Assembly (NCBI GenBank): GCA_944989445.1
Contig: CALYLW010000746.1
Location: 317,384 to 381,383, forward strand
Length of the DNA: 64,000 nucleotides
Reading direction: 5' to 3'
Origin: Ampullaceana balthica
Lineage: Eukaryota; Mollusca; Gastropoda; Lymnaeidae
Shown: piece by piece, positions 48,401 to 58,654 of the stretch
Layout: each line of letters starts with the position of its first letter
Position numbering within the stretch: position 1 is the first letter of the stretch
Position numbers and translations under genes: made by a program
The notes under the pieces: model-generated
What the model saw: only the letters and a program-made list of their open reading frames with translations
What the model was told of the DNA's origin: nothing
Databases searched by the model: none

Positions 48401-51400
48401 AGCAGTTTAGAATTAAGGCACAGCAAATTTTGAATAGGATAAAATAATATTTGCAACTTTGCATACAACCAACAAACTTTAGAGGGAAAATTGCTTTCTA
48501 CATCTAAATACCTTCAGGCTTTTGTTTTTTGTTTGTGCTAATGTCTGTCTAGCTGTCATCTTATTAACAATAAAATTTTTATAATTGAAGCTTAACGGGA
48601 TGTTTAAAAAAACCGATATAGATCCAATTAAAGCAATCAGAATATAATGAGATGACGAAATTTAATAATTAAAATACAATCATGTTAGCCATTAACCAGT
48701 TCGTTTGAGCAAATAAGTAATACTAAATTTTGGTTGAAACTGGGATGCATTTTCTTGATCACGGTGGCACAATGAGTTTTCGCATATAAATATAACATAC
48801 AGACTTGGACTGCAAGTAAAGCTTCAAGTAAAATACAAGATACAGAAACAAAATGAGCGATGACAATAATATATTAAAGCTTTATTAATTGACAAATAAA
48901 CAAGTAAATGTATCGGGAAATCACTTCATCAAAGAATCAATTGGTGCATTAATAAAGCTTTAATGTAATGATTTAATCACACAATTCATGTGTATCTGGT
49001 AATAATAGTTCCCCCCTCATGTACTTTTTTTAACATATAAAGTTCAAGAAATTGCAAATAAAGAAACTTTTTACCGGCTCTTGGTTAAGAAAATTAAATA
49101 CGCTGTAACGCAGCTGCATTTTACGCAATCCACTTTAGTCGTACATATGATAGTGAGAAGAAGCTAACAGCACGATCTTTCAACGCCCCTTGTTATTGTA
49201 GAGGACAAAGGTTTCTTATCTTCAATTAAAGTGACAGTGTTTCTCTTTAATATTCATGCTATCTTATTTTTTTAATATAAATCTAAAAAATATAAATCCC
49301 GGGTGCATCTCGTTGGCTCCGAGCCAGTTGCACACAGTAATGCGTTTGTATTCGCTGCTTTCCCCGTCGTGCGATGGACTGCGCAAATACACGTCTCAAT
49401 TACCAACTTTTATAGAATAACTTTTCTTTAAAAAGAAATCACAGTACCATTTAAGTTCCCGAAACATGTAAAGCAAATTATTTTGATACGCAGCTTTGTA
49501 TGGATAATACTGATGAAACGTTATTTGAAAACCAAGCCGCATGTCCAGCCACGACGTCAGTTCACCAGAATGTTCCGTTCGTCTTTCACAAGGGAGCGTT
49601 TTGAGCTGAACCTTTGCGGGCAAATGCTAACAGGTTAAAATGTGCTAACACCGGACACGGTTTCAGAAAGCTGACCTTAAGCCGCCAGTTCCGCGTGTCG
49701 GTGTGCACAGTGGTCAGCGGACGAATCACGTGACATTCCAGTGGCAACAAATATCCTATTAAACACAAGAAGCTGTACAGGGCGCTCAGGTCCAAGATGT
49801 AACAAAGTCACTCGTGTAAGAAACTATCAAGATTTACGCTAAGTGTACAAAATACTACCTTTCCCCTCAAGACGCTAGATAAACCACAACAAGTGCATGG
49901 ATACCTTGTTTCAAATCATTAGGACATAGGTTTGCAATTATAAAGTGAAAGGGTTTTTTTTTAAATAAAAAGAACATTTGTTCAGTACAGGTTAAGGGGT
50001 CTGAATGAATGGTAAAAGAAGTCCGATTTGACTGATAATCGAACACAGAGTATAAGTGTATCTGATTGTTGTATGATGAAGGTGTCACGAATGTTATGAA
50101 AAGGCTTGCATGTTTAATGTAAGCTGTCAACCACGTTTGACCAATCCATTATTATAGTTCAAGGATTCGATCCAATGAGTATGATTCAAACAAGAAAAAC
50201 TCACATTTTACACACTACCTGCCGATCGAATGACGTAAATTCTTAACCCTGGCACTTTAAAGAAAAGTCTGAGTTTGTAAACCGCTGTCCAATTAACATA
50301 GCAGATTCCAAACATGGGTTTGAGCTACACTATGGAGTTGAGCTTATCGTTGCTTGTCTTCGCTGGTAGCAGCTTTATTTTTAAACCAACATTTTCAAGT
50401 TATAATTAATATAACAGATGCTTATTTATAGTTTAAAAATAATAATAACAATAAACGTATTCGGTTAAACGTATCGTGTATCCTAATAACTGTGTATTTA
50501 ATTACAGTGCGTTATTATTGCTATAATTCTCCAACAATATTTGGAAACGATCCACACGTACTCAAACATAATATTTGGATTATAATCGGTGTTAACCAGA
50601 TGTGGGACGTGAAATATTATTTGTTAATAAAAGTTCTAAGTTGTGGTAATTATCTAATATATTGCCAAGGAAAATAATATGCCCACCCATCAGCGACAAA
50701 CAAAAGAGATACATTCTTCATGTCACAGTTTTGTATTTCTTTTTTGCTTACATTTAATTTCGCGTCAATCGCTAATCAGTTGTTTTTGTTTTTTGTTTTT
50801 TTTAATTTTATTTAATAGATCGTTCATATAAAAATTATAAGAACTCTACAAAGAATAAAGACGAACTGTTACTCATAGAACTGGCACACATAGAAATTAT
50901 ATTTAAAAAATTATAAATATAATTCTTTCTTTACACACCCGGACCGGTTATGTGTGTTCCACCCATCCTTCCCGGGTACACGGGTCGTCAATCTGTTCGG
51001 CCCTAGCTGAGTTATGAATGACGATTAAATGGACCGAATGTATGGCTAAAGATCAAATGCACCACTAAGTAAAAATAAAAAAGGTTAAGCCTTGGCGAAT
51101 TCTTCGACTTCGCGAGATTGGGGAGTGGGGTGAGGGTTGGGGTGGTCGGTGTCTTATTTTTTCCTTTTATTTAAAAAAATAGATTCACATAATTTTGAAA
51201 ACTTTCATTCAGTTAAAAATTATTACCCATAAAACTTGCATCGATTCTAGTATTCGTTTTTTAAATGAATCTGTGCGACCATTTATAGGCCAAGGGGATT
51301 TAAATTTTAAATGGCCTCCAGTCTCGATGGCTATCGCATTCCTCGTGTGAGACCAACATTTAAAGGTCTCGATTAATTTCTATTTTATACAGATAAAAGT

Positions 51401-54400
51401 GAAACGAATATAGTTAAAAAGCTGCTGATAGGATCTACATACTTCAACGAAGACGGAGAATTGTTTATAACCTTAACCACACCCCTGAAATATAAAGGCC
51501 CGGCGGCAATGTGATCAACAAATACACCTGGTTATATTTTTATCACAACCCCCCCCCCACACACACACACACAGCAGCCCCATCTCCCCCTCCCTGGAAA
51601 AAAAACTCAGCACTCCATATCTAAGCCCCCACCACCACTCTCCCGCCCCATCACACCCCAACCCTGCCGGTGTCTACCGTGAACGTTCTATTCAAACAAG
51701 TTCGTTGTCACCCTAAAACCAAGTCGACCGGAAGTTCGACCCACTTGTTGCCGTGGTATCACTTTTTACCCTGGCCTGCCTACCAGGCCTACCACGTTCA
51801 AGATAACCTGGCGCGACTTTTTTTTTCTAAAGCCTTACCAAGATTTCATTGAATATCCAGGTGTAAGGTGCGTTGAATGGGTTAAACTTTGTACCAGCCA
51901 CATATTTGTTGTACACGTACATATACACCGATATTTAACTAATAACTTTACCAGGATTTATTGGGGGGTGTGCAGCCCATTTCGGGAATAGGGATACGGT
52001 TTGACGACAACTTTGGTATAAAATGTGAAAATATAAAAAATGAATAACAGAGCACATCGAACCTCCAACCAGTTATATTAAACTGATGTTGCTATTACTA
52101 TTATTCTGGGATACCACGTTGAGTCAATACAGCCTGGGGGGGGGCGGCTTAAAATTATTTTTTTTTACATAAATGTCAATCCTGATGTATCAACCTGAAT
52201 ATTGATAAAGCCATTTGCATGTATGCTCTTGAAGCATTACTTGGTGAGAATGGCGAAAGGCTGAGATATCAGTCGAAAAATCTGTTTGGCTCACCCTTTT
52301 CCGTCTCATATCAACATTTAACAACGGCTTCTATCGCGTTCTTAAAACCTTATGCCATTTTATATGCATAGTTTTGTTTAAGTAATCTCTAAACCTTTCT
52401 AAAATGCGTGGCTGTTCAATTTAAAGAAAGATACACATCTATAGTTAATTTTTTTTTAAAAATGTTTACAGTTTTCACATTGAATATTATTTCATTGTTC
52501 CTTAGGGTTCATTCAATAAGTGTTTTTTTTCTAATTTCACTATAAACAAAAATTGCAGTTGTAAATTATACAAATTAGGATATTTCATTTTAATATTTGT
52601 TGAGATTTTATTTTAATTACTTTCTAAGTGATCATTTCAGTTATTGCAATTCCCTACGACGATATATATTTTTAGTACACTGTAATTTAATTTAAGGCTG
52701 TTAGACCCTTTGTTTTTTATGACCGTTTAACCGTTAATAACAACTACTTTAAACGGCACAGGTACTCCTAAAACTCCATATAAGAGGGTTCAAATAATAT
52801 TAATATTTACGAATTATCGACAAAACGGAACAGATTATAGTTGCATTCATTAAAAACTGCTAATTGCATACATGCCATTTATATGAAATATTTCTTTAAA
52901 AGCGTTGAGAAGTTTGAATGAAATCCACCTCTATTAACACTTGATGGTGTTATTTTGGAGACGATGGACACATTCATATTGATACTGGAGGATGGTAAAT
53001 GTAATGTATTTATTTTCTTCAGTGGTAGAGTAAAATCTAAACTCACATCTTTTCAGTTACGAAAGAAAATGGGGTGAATGTGGACGACCTAACAAAAAAA
53101 TTTTTTTTTAAAATTGTCTCTTCACATAGAATGTTGGCATTTTTGGAAGACTGCTTTTTTTCATGGAAGGAGACGGTTAAAAAAAATCATCCCCACCTAG
53201 GGCGATACTAACCCTAACTTAGCCATTGCCATCTATTAGAGATAATTTGAGATACTATTACTGTATATCGATGGGGAGCATATGCTAACACACATGAATA
53301 ACATGGTTTATTTTTAGCAGGCTGGCTTTGTTCCGCATTTGTTTCTACATGGTAATTTTTCTATCAAACTTGGTATATATTTCCATCACGATCGAGATTG
53401 AAATCTAGAGAGGTTTCGAAATTTACATCGTATGCCGTTTGGTGCCGGGTGCCCATAATAGCAGCCGAGATACGGTCACGCAGATATTTTGATATGGTAC
53501 AATTCGGAAATGCATGTTACAATAATAAATATCATTTACCATTATCGTACAACAGGGGCGGATCTATGGGTCGATTCTCTGTTGCTAATAAATACTTTCG
53601 ACAAATCCATGATTTCAAGAAATTAGCATAGACCGTCAACTGTTTTCAACATCGGAGCCATGAGATTTGAGTTTGAGTCGGGAAGTAAGCGTGGCGGGTG
53701 TATACTTGTCACGGGTGTGATACTTGTCACGGGTGTGAACTTGTCACGGTTGTGCTTGTATCTGTATACTCGGGAGTTGGGTCTCAGCCCAGTTGCCCAG
53801 CCACAGCATGTCATACTATGACCCCATGACGACGGACGTTCTGGAAATAAGTTTTGTATCCTAATTTTTTAGGTAACAAAGCCACAGTGATTTCATTATA
53901 ATTATAACAACAAAGCTCTTTCTACAGTTTAAAAAAAATAATTAAAAAATGTGTTAATTGTGTTGTGAAGAACGCTCAAATGTGTGGGTTTTTTTCCCCC
54001 TTCTCAATTATTGTTTTAGGATGTTTCTCCTACATACAGATTAATGCTACAGAGTGCGGGCATGTGCAGAGTAAACCATGTCGGGCTTAGATCGCGCGAC
54101 TAGAACTCACAACCCCCACAGTGAAGACCGCATACCCGTCCCACGTGTGTTTATGTAAAATGGGACCGGAAACAAACAAACTGGAGGCAAGGGGCCACGA
54201 CCCTTTTTAATCCCCCTCAGACACGACTCGCATCTAACTTTTCTACCTCCCCTGGTGTGGCCGCGTGCAAGAATTGGCCTCTCCCCCTCCCCCCAACTCT
54301 TTTAATCTCAAATCTTGAATTATATCAAGATTAATATGTTTAGGTGGTTTCTCAAACCCCATGCCATAGCTATGCGTTTGTGCAGTAATATGACCTTTAT

Positions 54401-57400
54401 CTAAGACCGTATCTAGTCATGCATCCAAATAGGTACATCATGCTTAATTAACCGGAAAGGAAGTTGAATGTTCTAAAAGAGATGTGAAGAAAGAAAGGAA
54501 AAATATATATTCATTTACTATTTTTGATGCGTCTTAGTTGTGTGACTCAAAACAATCAGGTGCTATACTTTTTCTATGAAATATAAAATAAAAACGAATA
54601 GTTACTCAAGAATATTATCTAAATCCCCCCCCCCTCAACACCATTAAAAGCATTCTTATTTTTCTTTAATTTCATTCAAACGTTTGAAATCATTATTGGA
54701 ATTGCTTGATAGATTGAAAAAGGACACTTTCTGATCAACTACGGCGTAAGGATGAACATTTTGGATACAGTAATGCAAAAGTATTGGAGAAAAGCACACT
54801 AAAAATGCTTTTTAGAAGGCTCATCAAAGTTCAGAAACAAAGTATCACAATAATTACATAGAAAGAACATGTTTACTTTTACAGTACCGTTAGGGACCGG
54901 GATACGGCGCCAAAACTCCATATTGCGCGGGAATCTGGACCGTATGTAGGCTGGTATAATAAAAAGCTATCAAAAGTTATGGCGTTGATGAGTAATTAAA
55001 AGTACATAGGCTTGAACAAAAAGCCTTTTCAGTTTTCAGATCCATCATCGTTTACATATAGTTTACAGAAAACAGTTATCTGAATGCTTTTTAAAACAAA
55101 ACAAAAAAGGGGGGTAAATGCATGAGATTGGAAGGGGAAAAATGTTCAAAGGAACAAAGAGCTGTTTTGTTTTGTTTTAAATTCCATGGAGTAAAAGCTC
55201 AGCATGTTAAAGCTCTCTTGCCAACCCCAGTGCCTGATGAGTGGCAGAAACGCCGGAAATGTGCGGCTCTTGTACAGCGTGCAGATTCCTCAAAGTTCAG
55301 GTTGGCAGAGAAAAGCAAAGCCAGCCGGCTAGGAAAATATACAGGGGCATTATCAGAGTACACACACACACACACCTCACGGAGGTAGCCGAAGGTATCA
55401 AGCACCAGTGTGTTTGGAGAAACGAATACCACAATAAATTGGGAGAAAATGGAAGGTGGAGAGGCAAGGACGTTCCGTGGCCACTACTGGACGAGGCCAG
55501 CAAGGGGCGCTAAATGAGAGAAACGCGACACGGACCAAGTAGCGAGCACAAGAACGAGAGAAAGCAAATCCCTAAAACAAGGGAAGTAACTATACTCAGA
55601 AACGGCGCACCGGAAGCAAAACCGTCAAGAATGAAAGATGTCGGAAAGCGAGGCTTCCAACGTTTACAATCACGTTGAAATCCTTGGCTATTGATCTGTC
55701 AACACAGCGTAACGTGACACCGAAGTTAGCGGGATGTAGGGGGGCTGGGAGAGATAGCGATAGGTGCAAACAGATGGAGATAAGTGGCGCCTGGAGATAG
55801 GTGGAGAGGAGAATCATTAACTAACCCCGAGCGTGAAAAAAAAGTAAGCGTATTGCATGGGTTGGTATCCCAATTACTTTAATAATTGCCATAAATCTCC
55901 AGTTTCTTAGCAAAATAAAAGTAAAATAGAGGATCGTTGCTATTTTAAAAGAAGAACTTTAATTCTTATTCCACCATATTTCAGAAGAACGTGTATTTTT
56001 CAGTTTGATGACTAGAGTGGCCATGATTGTAAGTGTAGACAAGTGTTGCCATGATTATAAATCTGAGCTAGTGTTGCCATAATTGTAATCCTGAATTAGC
56101 GTGGCCATGATTATAATCGCCGACTAGTATAGCTAGGCACTAGTCTTGCTATATAATAATGTAACACTAAGGCCAATGCCAAAGTGAAAAAACTGAATCC
56201 GAGCACGCCTTGATACGCCATGTCACCATGTCTGTAATATTACTGTAGTAATAAGAGTGAGATACAAGTGTAACCGAGCACCAACAACTACTAACGAACA
56301 TGTTTTATCAAATGCTCCTTTGATTCTTCACGCCTCTCGGGGCTTCCGAGTTGCACGCCTGTTAATATTTTGTTTGCTGGCAACCTCTTCCATCAGTTGT
56401 CAGCAAACACATCCTGTTGATTTAAAACGTTCCAGACGTGGAAGGGGTTTAAAAAAAAACTCGTAGCCCTAAATAATCCAAGAAATGAAGCGTGAATGGC
56501 TTAATGCGCTACTTCCTTCGACATCGACTTGATGACAGCCACCATATCGCTATCGGGCTGGCACACGTTTTTAGGCTGATTCCCGCGACACTAACAGTTT
56601 TAGGGGGAAAAAACTCTCGCTGCGCAGTGCATTCCAAGTCTAAGATATTGCAGATATAAAATTTTTTTAAAAAAATAGGCAAATTTCTTTTAAAACAGTG
56701 CATTTAAAAATTTAGTCAAAATTCCAACTGATAAAGGTATTTTTTTTTAAATTTATTGTAATCAAATCCTGGTTAAGTCATATGGATGCAGAATAATATA
56801 TCTGAGTGTTGTTTCGAGAACTGATTAAATATAGCAATCATTTGGTGGAGGGAGGCGTGAACTGAGGAACTAAGTTTACATTACATAACATACATTCATG
56901 AAACGCACATAACCTCCAACACATTTAATTCTTGGAAATCTATTTCAGGCGTCTATTAAACACAGGGTTACGACTGTGTATACATATATCTAAAGAATTT
57001 GAGTGATTATTCGTTATGAAGAAGGAATGCATCTATTCAACTTTAAACGTGACTGTGTCCTGTTAAAGGAAATAAGTAATTCTCATTCGCTTCATTCTCT
57101 CGTTCCCCAAAATCACTCATTTAACTGAAAGTATCCCCCCCCCTTTCCCATCCCCGACCACATCGTTTTCATTACCATATTTATTTGTCGTAGTTATCAA
57201 ATTTTCCTAAAATGCAAACTTTATTATCCTTGAATATTACAGATATTCTCAGTTTGCACGAAAGAAAAGTCGCATCCACTTATAAAAAAAAAGGAGGGGA
57301 AAAGTTCTCCCGACCCTTCAGCACAGCAAATTTACAACAAATAATATACGTTTTTTAAAAAATCGAAATTTTAAGGGACAACCTTTACGCTTCAAGCGAG

Positions 57401-58561
57401 AAATGCGATAAAATTTGTTTTATTAATTTTTTTAAAAAAAACCTATGAATTATAACATTTTTTAATTATGATAATTAGTGATTAATTTCAACTAAAGAAT
57501 TTTCACTTTATTTTGAGAATACATGCTGTATATTTGCTCTGTTACACATACCCATAATAATATCTATTTAACTCTGCCACAACAGTGTTAATAAACGTAT
57601 TAACTAGAGTTACTGGACCTTTCAAAAGTTACTTTTTAACCTATAAAACAGATTGATGTTGCTTGGATTGAATGGCAAATTAATATATAAATAAATATAT
57701 ATGTCGAGGTTTTCTGAACAATTATTTTTAAAAGGCGTTGAGTTTATGGATAGATGATGTAGACCAGGGGTCGGGAAACCATGGCTCACGAGCCAGATGT
57801 GGCTCCATTGATGGCTGCATCTGGCTCTTAGACAAATGTTCGATTACAATGTATTTTTTTTTAAAAAAACGTTTATTCAGGGTCCTTTGATCTACATATT
57901 AATTACACGTAAAAAACAGCATAAAATTTTTATTTAAAATAATTCAGAGACATAATTATTGTAATTTTAGTGTTGAAATTACACAAAATGCACACATTTA
58001 CTTGAATTTTTAGTTTTTAACATAATGTATGGCTCTTACAGAATTATTTTTCAAAATGTGTGGTGTTAATGGCTCTCTCAGACAAAAAGTTTCCCGACCC
58101 CTGAATGTAGAAAAAGATCTACAGCAACTGGGCATCAAATGTTGGAGAAAAAAGGCATTGATTGGGACTGAGTGGGAAGAGGTGGTGAGGCAGGCACAAG
58201 CCCTACATGAGCTGTAGAGCCACAGGGATGGATGGAGGGTGAGTTTTTATAGAATTTAGGAACCCCCTTATGACAACGAGCGAAATATTTTATAAGATAA
58301 ATTATTTTCGTTTAATGCGCCTAATGCGAAAGCATCAACCGTTTGAAGCCATGATATTGGAGTAGTTTCATAACCAAATATGCCATACATGTATTTTCGA
58401 CCAACACATGAGAGCACGTAAATCCCCTTACATCATTTTTGTGTGCGTCTAACCATCTACAGAAAACTTTGCTTACCTTCATGTTTGTCATTATCCGACA
58501 ATCCAAAACGAATTCCACATAGGAAGGAGGTGACCAGAAGTATGCAGCAGTAATATCCCAT
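34739..58561 (-). CDS. FGFR: Fibroblast growth factor receptor, complete, 17 coding exons, 809 aa
   Basis: Single-pass receptor tyrosine kinase that binds FGF with heparan sulfate and signals by trans-autophosphorylation. Joined exons: 58561-58477, 47167-47020, 46239-46115, 45693-45625, 44507-44338, 44176-44053, 41965-41802, 39792-39654, 39453-39257, 38551-38367, 38114-37888, 36786-36566, 36450-36328, 36001-35931, 35759-35622, 35164-35056, 34873-34739. Every junction is GT-AG and the frame stays open for 2430 nt. Residues (approx.): signal peptide 1-20; Ig1 C52/W64/C101; Ig2 C172/W184/C222; Ig3 C267/W280/C322; transmembrane 362-385; kinase from ~470 with GEGAFG 477-482, VAVK lysine 504, alpha-C Glu 521, gatekeeper Val 551, HRDLAARN 621-628, DFG 641-643, activation-loop tyrosines 653/654. 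Tail tyrosine 767 in YLHL matches the vertebrate PLC-gamma site. The linker between Ig1 and Ig2 lacks the run of acidic residues usual in vertebrate receptors. Length is close to vertebrate FGFRs (~800-820 aa). Three Ig domains and the DYYKKTT activation loop separate it from VEGFR/PDGFR; the subtype cannot be assigned. Confidence 0.96.
35056..35164 (-). CDS. FGFR: FGFR exon 16: end of kinase domain
   Basis: Residues 729-765, with [20 protein letters not shown], the last helix motif of tyrosine kinases. It ends SLNQE at the donor GAA|GTATGT. If this donor is not used, the frame runs on about 27 codons to a stop at 34981. Confidence 0.92.
35622..35759 (-). CDS. FGFR: FGFR exon 15: kinase C-lobe
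   Basis: Residues 683-728, with [20 protein letters not shown]. The acceptor follows a long C-rich tract (plus-strand poly-G around 35776-35795). Donor AAGAT|GTAAGT. Confidence 0.95.
35931..36001 (-). CDS. FGFR: FGFR exon 14: activation loop end and P+1 loop
   Basis: Residues 660-682, [18 protein letters not shown]. The 71 nt exon ends GAT GT|GTAAGT, and the split valine codon is completed by exon 15. Confidence 0.95.
36328..36450 (-). CDS. FGFR: FGFR exon 13: catalytic and activation loops
   Basis: Residues 619-659, in phase 0 at both ends. [10 protein letters not shown] (catalytic Asp 623), LADFGLTRN (Asp 641) and DYYKKTTD with the twin tyrosines at 653/654. All catalytic residues are present, so the kinase should be active. 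Confidence 0.97.
36566..36786 (-). CDS. FGFR: FGFR exon 12: kinase hinge and kinase insert
   Basis: Residues 545-618. Hinge [18 protein letters not shown] with valine gatekeeper 551. A kinase insert of roughly 30 residues follows, somewhat longer than in vertebrate FGFR1. It contains one tyrosine (MEYETP) that could be a docking site. Confidence 0.96.
36901..37694. mobile_element. 794 bp hAT-type element in FGFR intron 11, perfect target duplication
   Basis: Inverted ends TAGGGCATAACCG and CGGTTATGCCCTA, with GTAATCTC at 36893-36900 and 37695-37702. The interior repeats CCGAGTA/CGAATA motifs. No transposase frame, so non-autonomous. Confidence 0.88.
37888..38114 (-). CDS. FGFR: FGFR exon 11: kinase N-lobe
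   Basis: Residues 469-544. Glycine loop GEGAFG, ATP-anchoring lysine 504 in TVAVKMLK, alpha-C Glu 521 in REMETMK, then [16 protein letters not shown], all at the expected spacing. Donor GAG|GTATTA. Confidence 0.97.
38367..38551 (-). CDS. FGFR: FGFR exon 10: juxtamembrane region
   Basis: Residues 408-468. It ends [11 protein letters not shown], which matches the conserved juxtamembrane-kinase boundary of FGFRs. It contains PQVTIVGGY and a basic/serine stretch [11 protein letters not shown], a region that binds FRS2 in vertebrates. Donor AAAG|GTAATA. Confidence 0.95.
38665..39161. mobile_element. Tigger/pogo-like remnant in FGFR intron 9
   Basis: Left AGAGCGGAACTTTGATATCC with TAATCCGTTCCAGAC; right ACTTATACCAAAGCGGACCA then CTGTA, an inverted pair like pogo-type ends. 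Boundaries approximate. Confidence 0.5.
39257..39453 (-). CDS. FGFR: FGFR exon 9: transmembrane helix
   Basis: Residues 342-407. A serine/asparagine-rich stalk is followed by a hydrophobic segment (about 362-385, core [18 protein letters not shown]) and a basic stop-transfer stretch ([16 protein letters not shown]). Ends in phase 0 at CCT|GTAAGC. Confidence 0.95.
39654..39792 (-). CDS. FGFR: FGFR exon 8: second half of Ig domain 3
   Basis: Residues 296-341, with the closing pattern [15 protein letters not shown] (C322). Acceptor CATTAACACAG, donor AATG|GTGAGT. This is the position of the mutually exclusive IIIb/IIIc exons in vertebrates. I saw only one such exon by eye in the 2 kb intron upstream. 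Confidence 0.95.
39793..41801. other. FGFR intron 7, no feature seen
   Basis: AT-rich. I looked for a second Ig-III exon (Cys-containing frame between AG and GT on the minus strand) and saw none, though a by-eye search is not exhaustive. Confidence 0.5.
41802..41965 (-). CDS. FGFR: FGFR exon 7: first half of Ig domain 3 (IIIa-equivalent)
   Basis: Residues 241-295. RAPHVPIF and HPHIQWLRH align closely with the RSPHRPIL and QPHIQWLKH blocks of vertebrate FGFRs. Ends in phase 0 at ACAG|GTATGT. C267 and W280 are the Ig core residues. Confidence 0.96.
41966..44052. other. FGFR intron 6, no feature seen
   Basis: No repeat or coding block recognised. Confidence 0.5.
44053..44176 (-). CDS. FGFR: FGFR exon 6: second half of Ig domain 2
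   Basis: Residues 200-240, with [20 protein letters not shown] containing C222. Acceptor TTATTTCAG, donor GTTC|GTAAGT. NYT is a potential N-glycosylation site. Confidence 0.95.
44338..44507 (-). CDS. FGFR: FGFR exon 5: first half of Ig domain 2 (ligand/heparin-binding)
   Basis: Residues 143-199, ending in phase 0 at CGG|GTGAGT. It includes [18 protein letters not shown], which aligns with the W..PEKMEKKLHAVPAA heparin-contact region of vertebrate FGFRs, then C172 and W184 ([10 protein letters not shown]). Confidence 0.95.
44508..45624. other. FGFR intron 4 with microsatellites
   Basis: (TA)n at 45391-45425 and (AAT)n at about 45590-45610. Nothing else recognised. Confidence 0.6.
45625..45693 (-). 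CDS. FGFR: FGFR exon 4: linker between Ig1 and Ig2
   Basis: A 69 nt exon for residues 120-142. Acceptor TGTCTTTCAG; donor AACG|GTACAA, a non-consensus but valid GT site. It sits where vertebrate FGFRs have the acid box, but the acidic residues here are scattered (E122, E123, D125, E131, D138). Because it is short and phase-neutral (69 = 23 codons), skipping it would keep the frame. Confidence 0.85.
46115..46239 (-). CDS. FGFR: FGFR exon 3: second half of Ig domain 1
   Basis: Residues 78-119. It carries the Ig signature [15 protein letters not shown] with the closing cysteine C101. Acceptor TTAAAAG, donor TTAC|GTAAGT. The weak polypyrimidine tract makes the 5' edge slightly less certain than the others, but the phase fits both neighbours. 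Confidence 0.9.
47020..47167 (-). CDS. FGFR: FGFR exon 2: first half of Ig domain 1
   Basis: Residues 29-77. The acceptor is TTTTTTGCAG and the donor GACAG|GTAAGT. It holds the first Ig cysteine (C52) and the core tryptophan (W64, VWFKND), preceded by NERLMLSC, the usual B-strand pattern. Confidence 0.93.
48830..48980. repeat. Penelope-like terminus in FGFR intron 1
   Basis: AATACAAGATACAGAAACAA ... TTAAAGCTTTATT then (minus strand) TTTGATGAAGTGATTTCCCG, then TAATAAAGCTTTAATG: the same architecture as 17404-17530 and 11879-12020, including an inverted AAAGCTTTA pair. Confidence 0.5.
53702..53757 (+). repeat. Three tandem copies of an 18 bp unit
   Basis: ACTTGTCACGGGTGTGA-type units in direct array, last copy with G-to-T change. 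Confidence 0.8.
54050..54170 (-). repeat. Possible tRNA-derived SINE piece
   Basis: Minus strand GTGAGTTCTAGTCGCGCGAT resembles a degenerate B box, downstream of GGGACGGGTATGCGGTC. Weak evidence. Confidence 0.25.
56010..56123 (+). repeat. Minisatellite, four units of 28-29 bp
   Basis: Units of the form GACTAGAGTGGCCATGATTG + TAAGTGTA, each with the core TGCCATGATTATAA or a close variant, in direct array. Confidence 0.8.
57765..58103. mobile_element. 339 bp hAT-type MITE in FGFR intron 1
   Basis: CAGGGGTCGGGAAACC and GTTTCCCGACCCCTG are inverted ends. ATGTAGA is present on both sides with a one-base offset, an 8 bp duplication with one change. It ends about 370 bp from FGFR exon 1. Confidence 0.8.
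58477..58561 (-). CDS. FGFR: FGFR exon 1: start codon and signal peptide
   Basis: Encodes residues 1-28 and one base of codon 29. It begins [16 protein letters not shown], a short N-terminus with a hydrophobic core typical of a signal peptide. The donor is GAAG|GTAAGC. The phase (1) matches exon 2 exactly, making the junction codon GCA. This ATG was chosen because it is the only one in frame with the Ig domains; several upstream ATGs lie in other frames or hit early stops. Confidence 0.88.
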
Positions 58562-58654
58562 CTTTCTACTACAAAAGTAAACTCATGGCATTTTCGACAG
58601 CAGCTCATGTAATCCAACGTAACTCCATTTTGATGCTGCAGTTAATCCATGGAT
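58562..58654 (-). promoter_or_regulatory. FGFR: FGFR 5' UTR segment with several upstream ATGs
   Basis: A possible acceptor (TTGATGACAG) at 58655 would start this exon. Downstream are ATG GAT TAA, ATG GAG ... TGA (7 codons), ATG CCA TGA, ATG AGT TTA CTT TTG TAG, and a long out-of-frame ATG AGC TGC frame overlapping the start. UTR status is inferred from position. Confidence 0.45.

Larger units (their letters stand above)
47168..58476. other. FGFR intron 1 (11.3 kb)
   Basis: Holds the Penelope terminus, a GC-richer patch at 49300-49800, C-rich/CA low-complexity DNA at 51548-51660, minisatellites at 53702 and 56010, a GC-richer patch with (CA)n at 55100-55820, and a hAT MITE near 57765. No supported exon. 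Confidence 0.55.

Noticed and set aside
49586..49795. Minus-strand frame starting [20 protein letters not shown], looks like a second signal peptide for FGFR
   Set aside because: It begins with TTG, not ATG; a stop lies just upstream; and its only donor (AAG|GTCAGC) is phase 0, which cannot join exon 2 (phase 1).
51541..51660. C-rich/CA-rich tract as a regulatory or G-quadruplex region
   Set aside because: Simple low-complexity sequence with nothing that distinguishes it from ordinary microsatellite DNA.
58321..58617. 98-codon minus-strand frame over FGFR exon 1
   Set aside because: It reads the signal-peptide exon in another frame, runs through the splice donor, and its first codon is TTG. 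It matters only as an upstream overlapping ORF.
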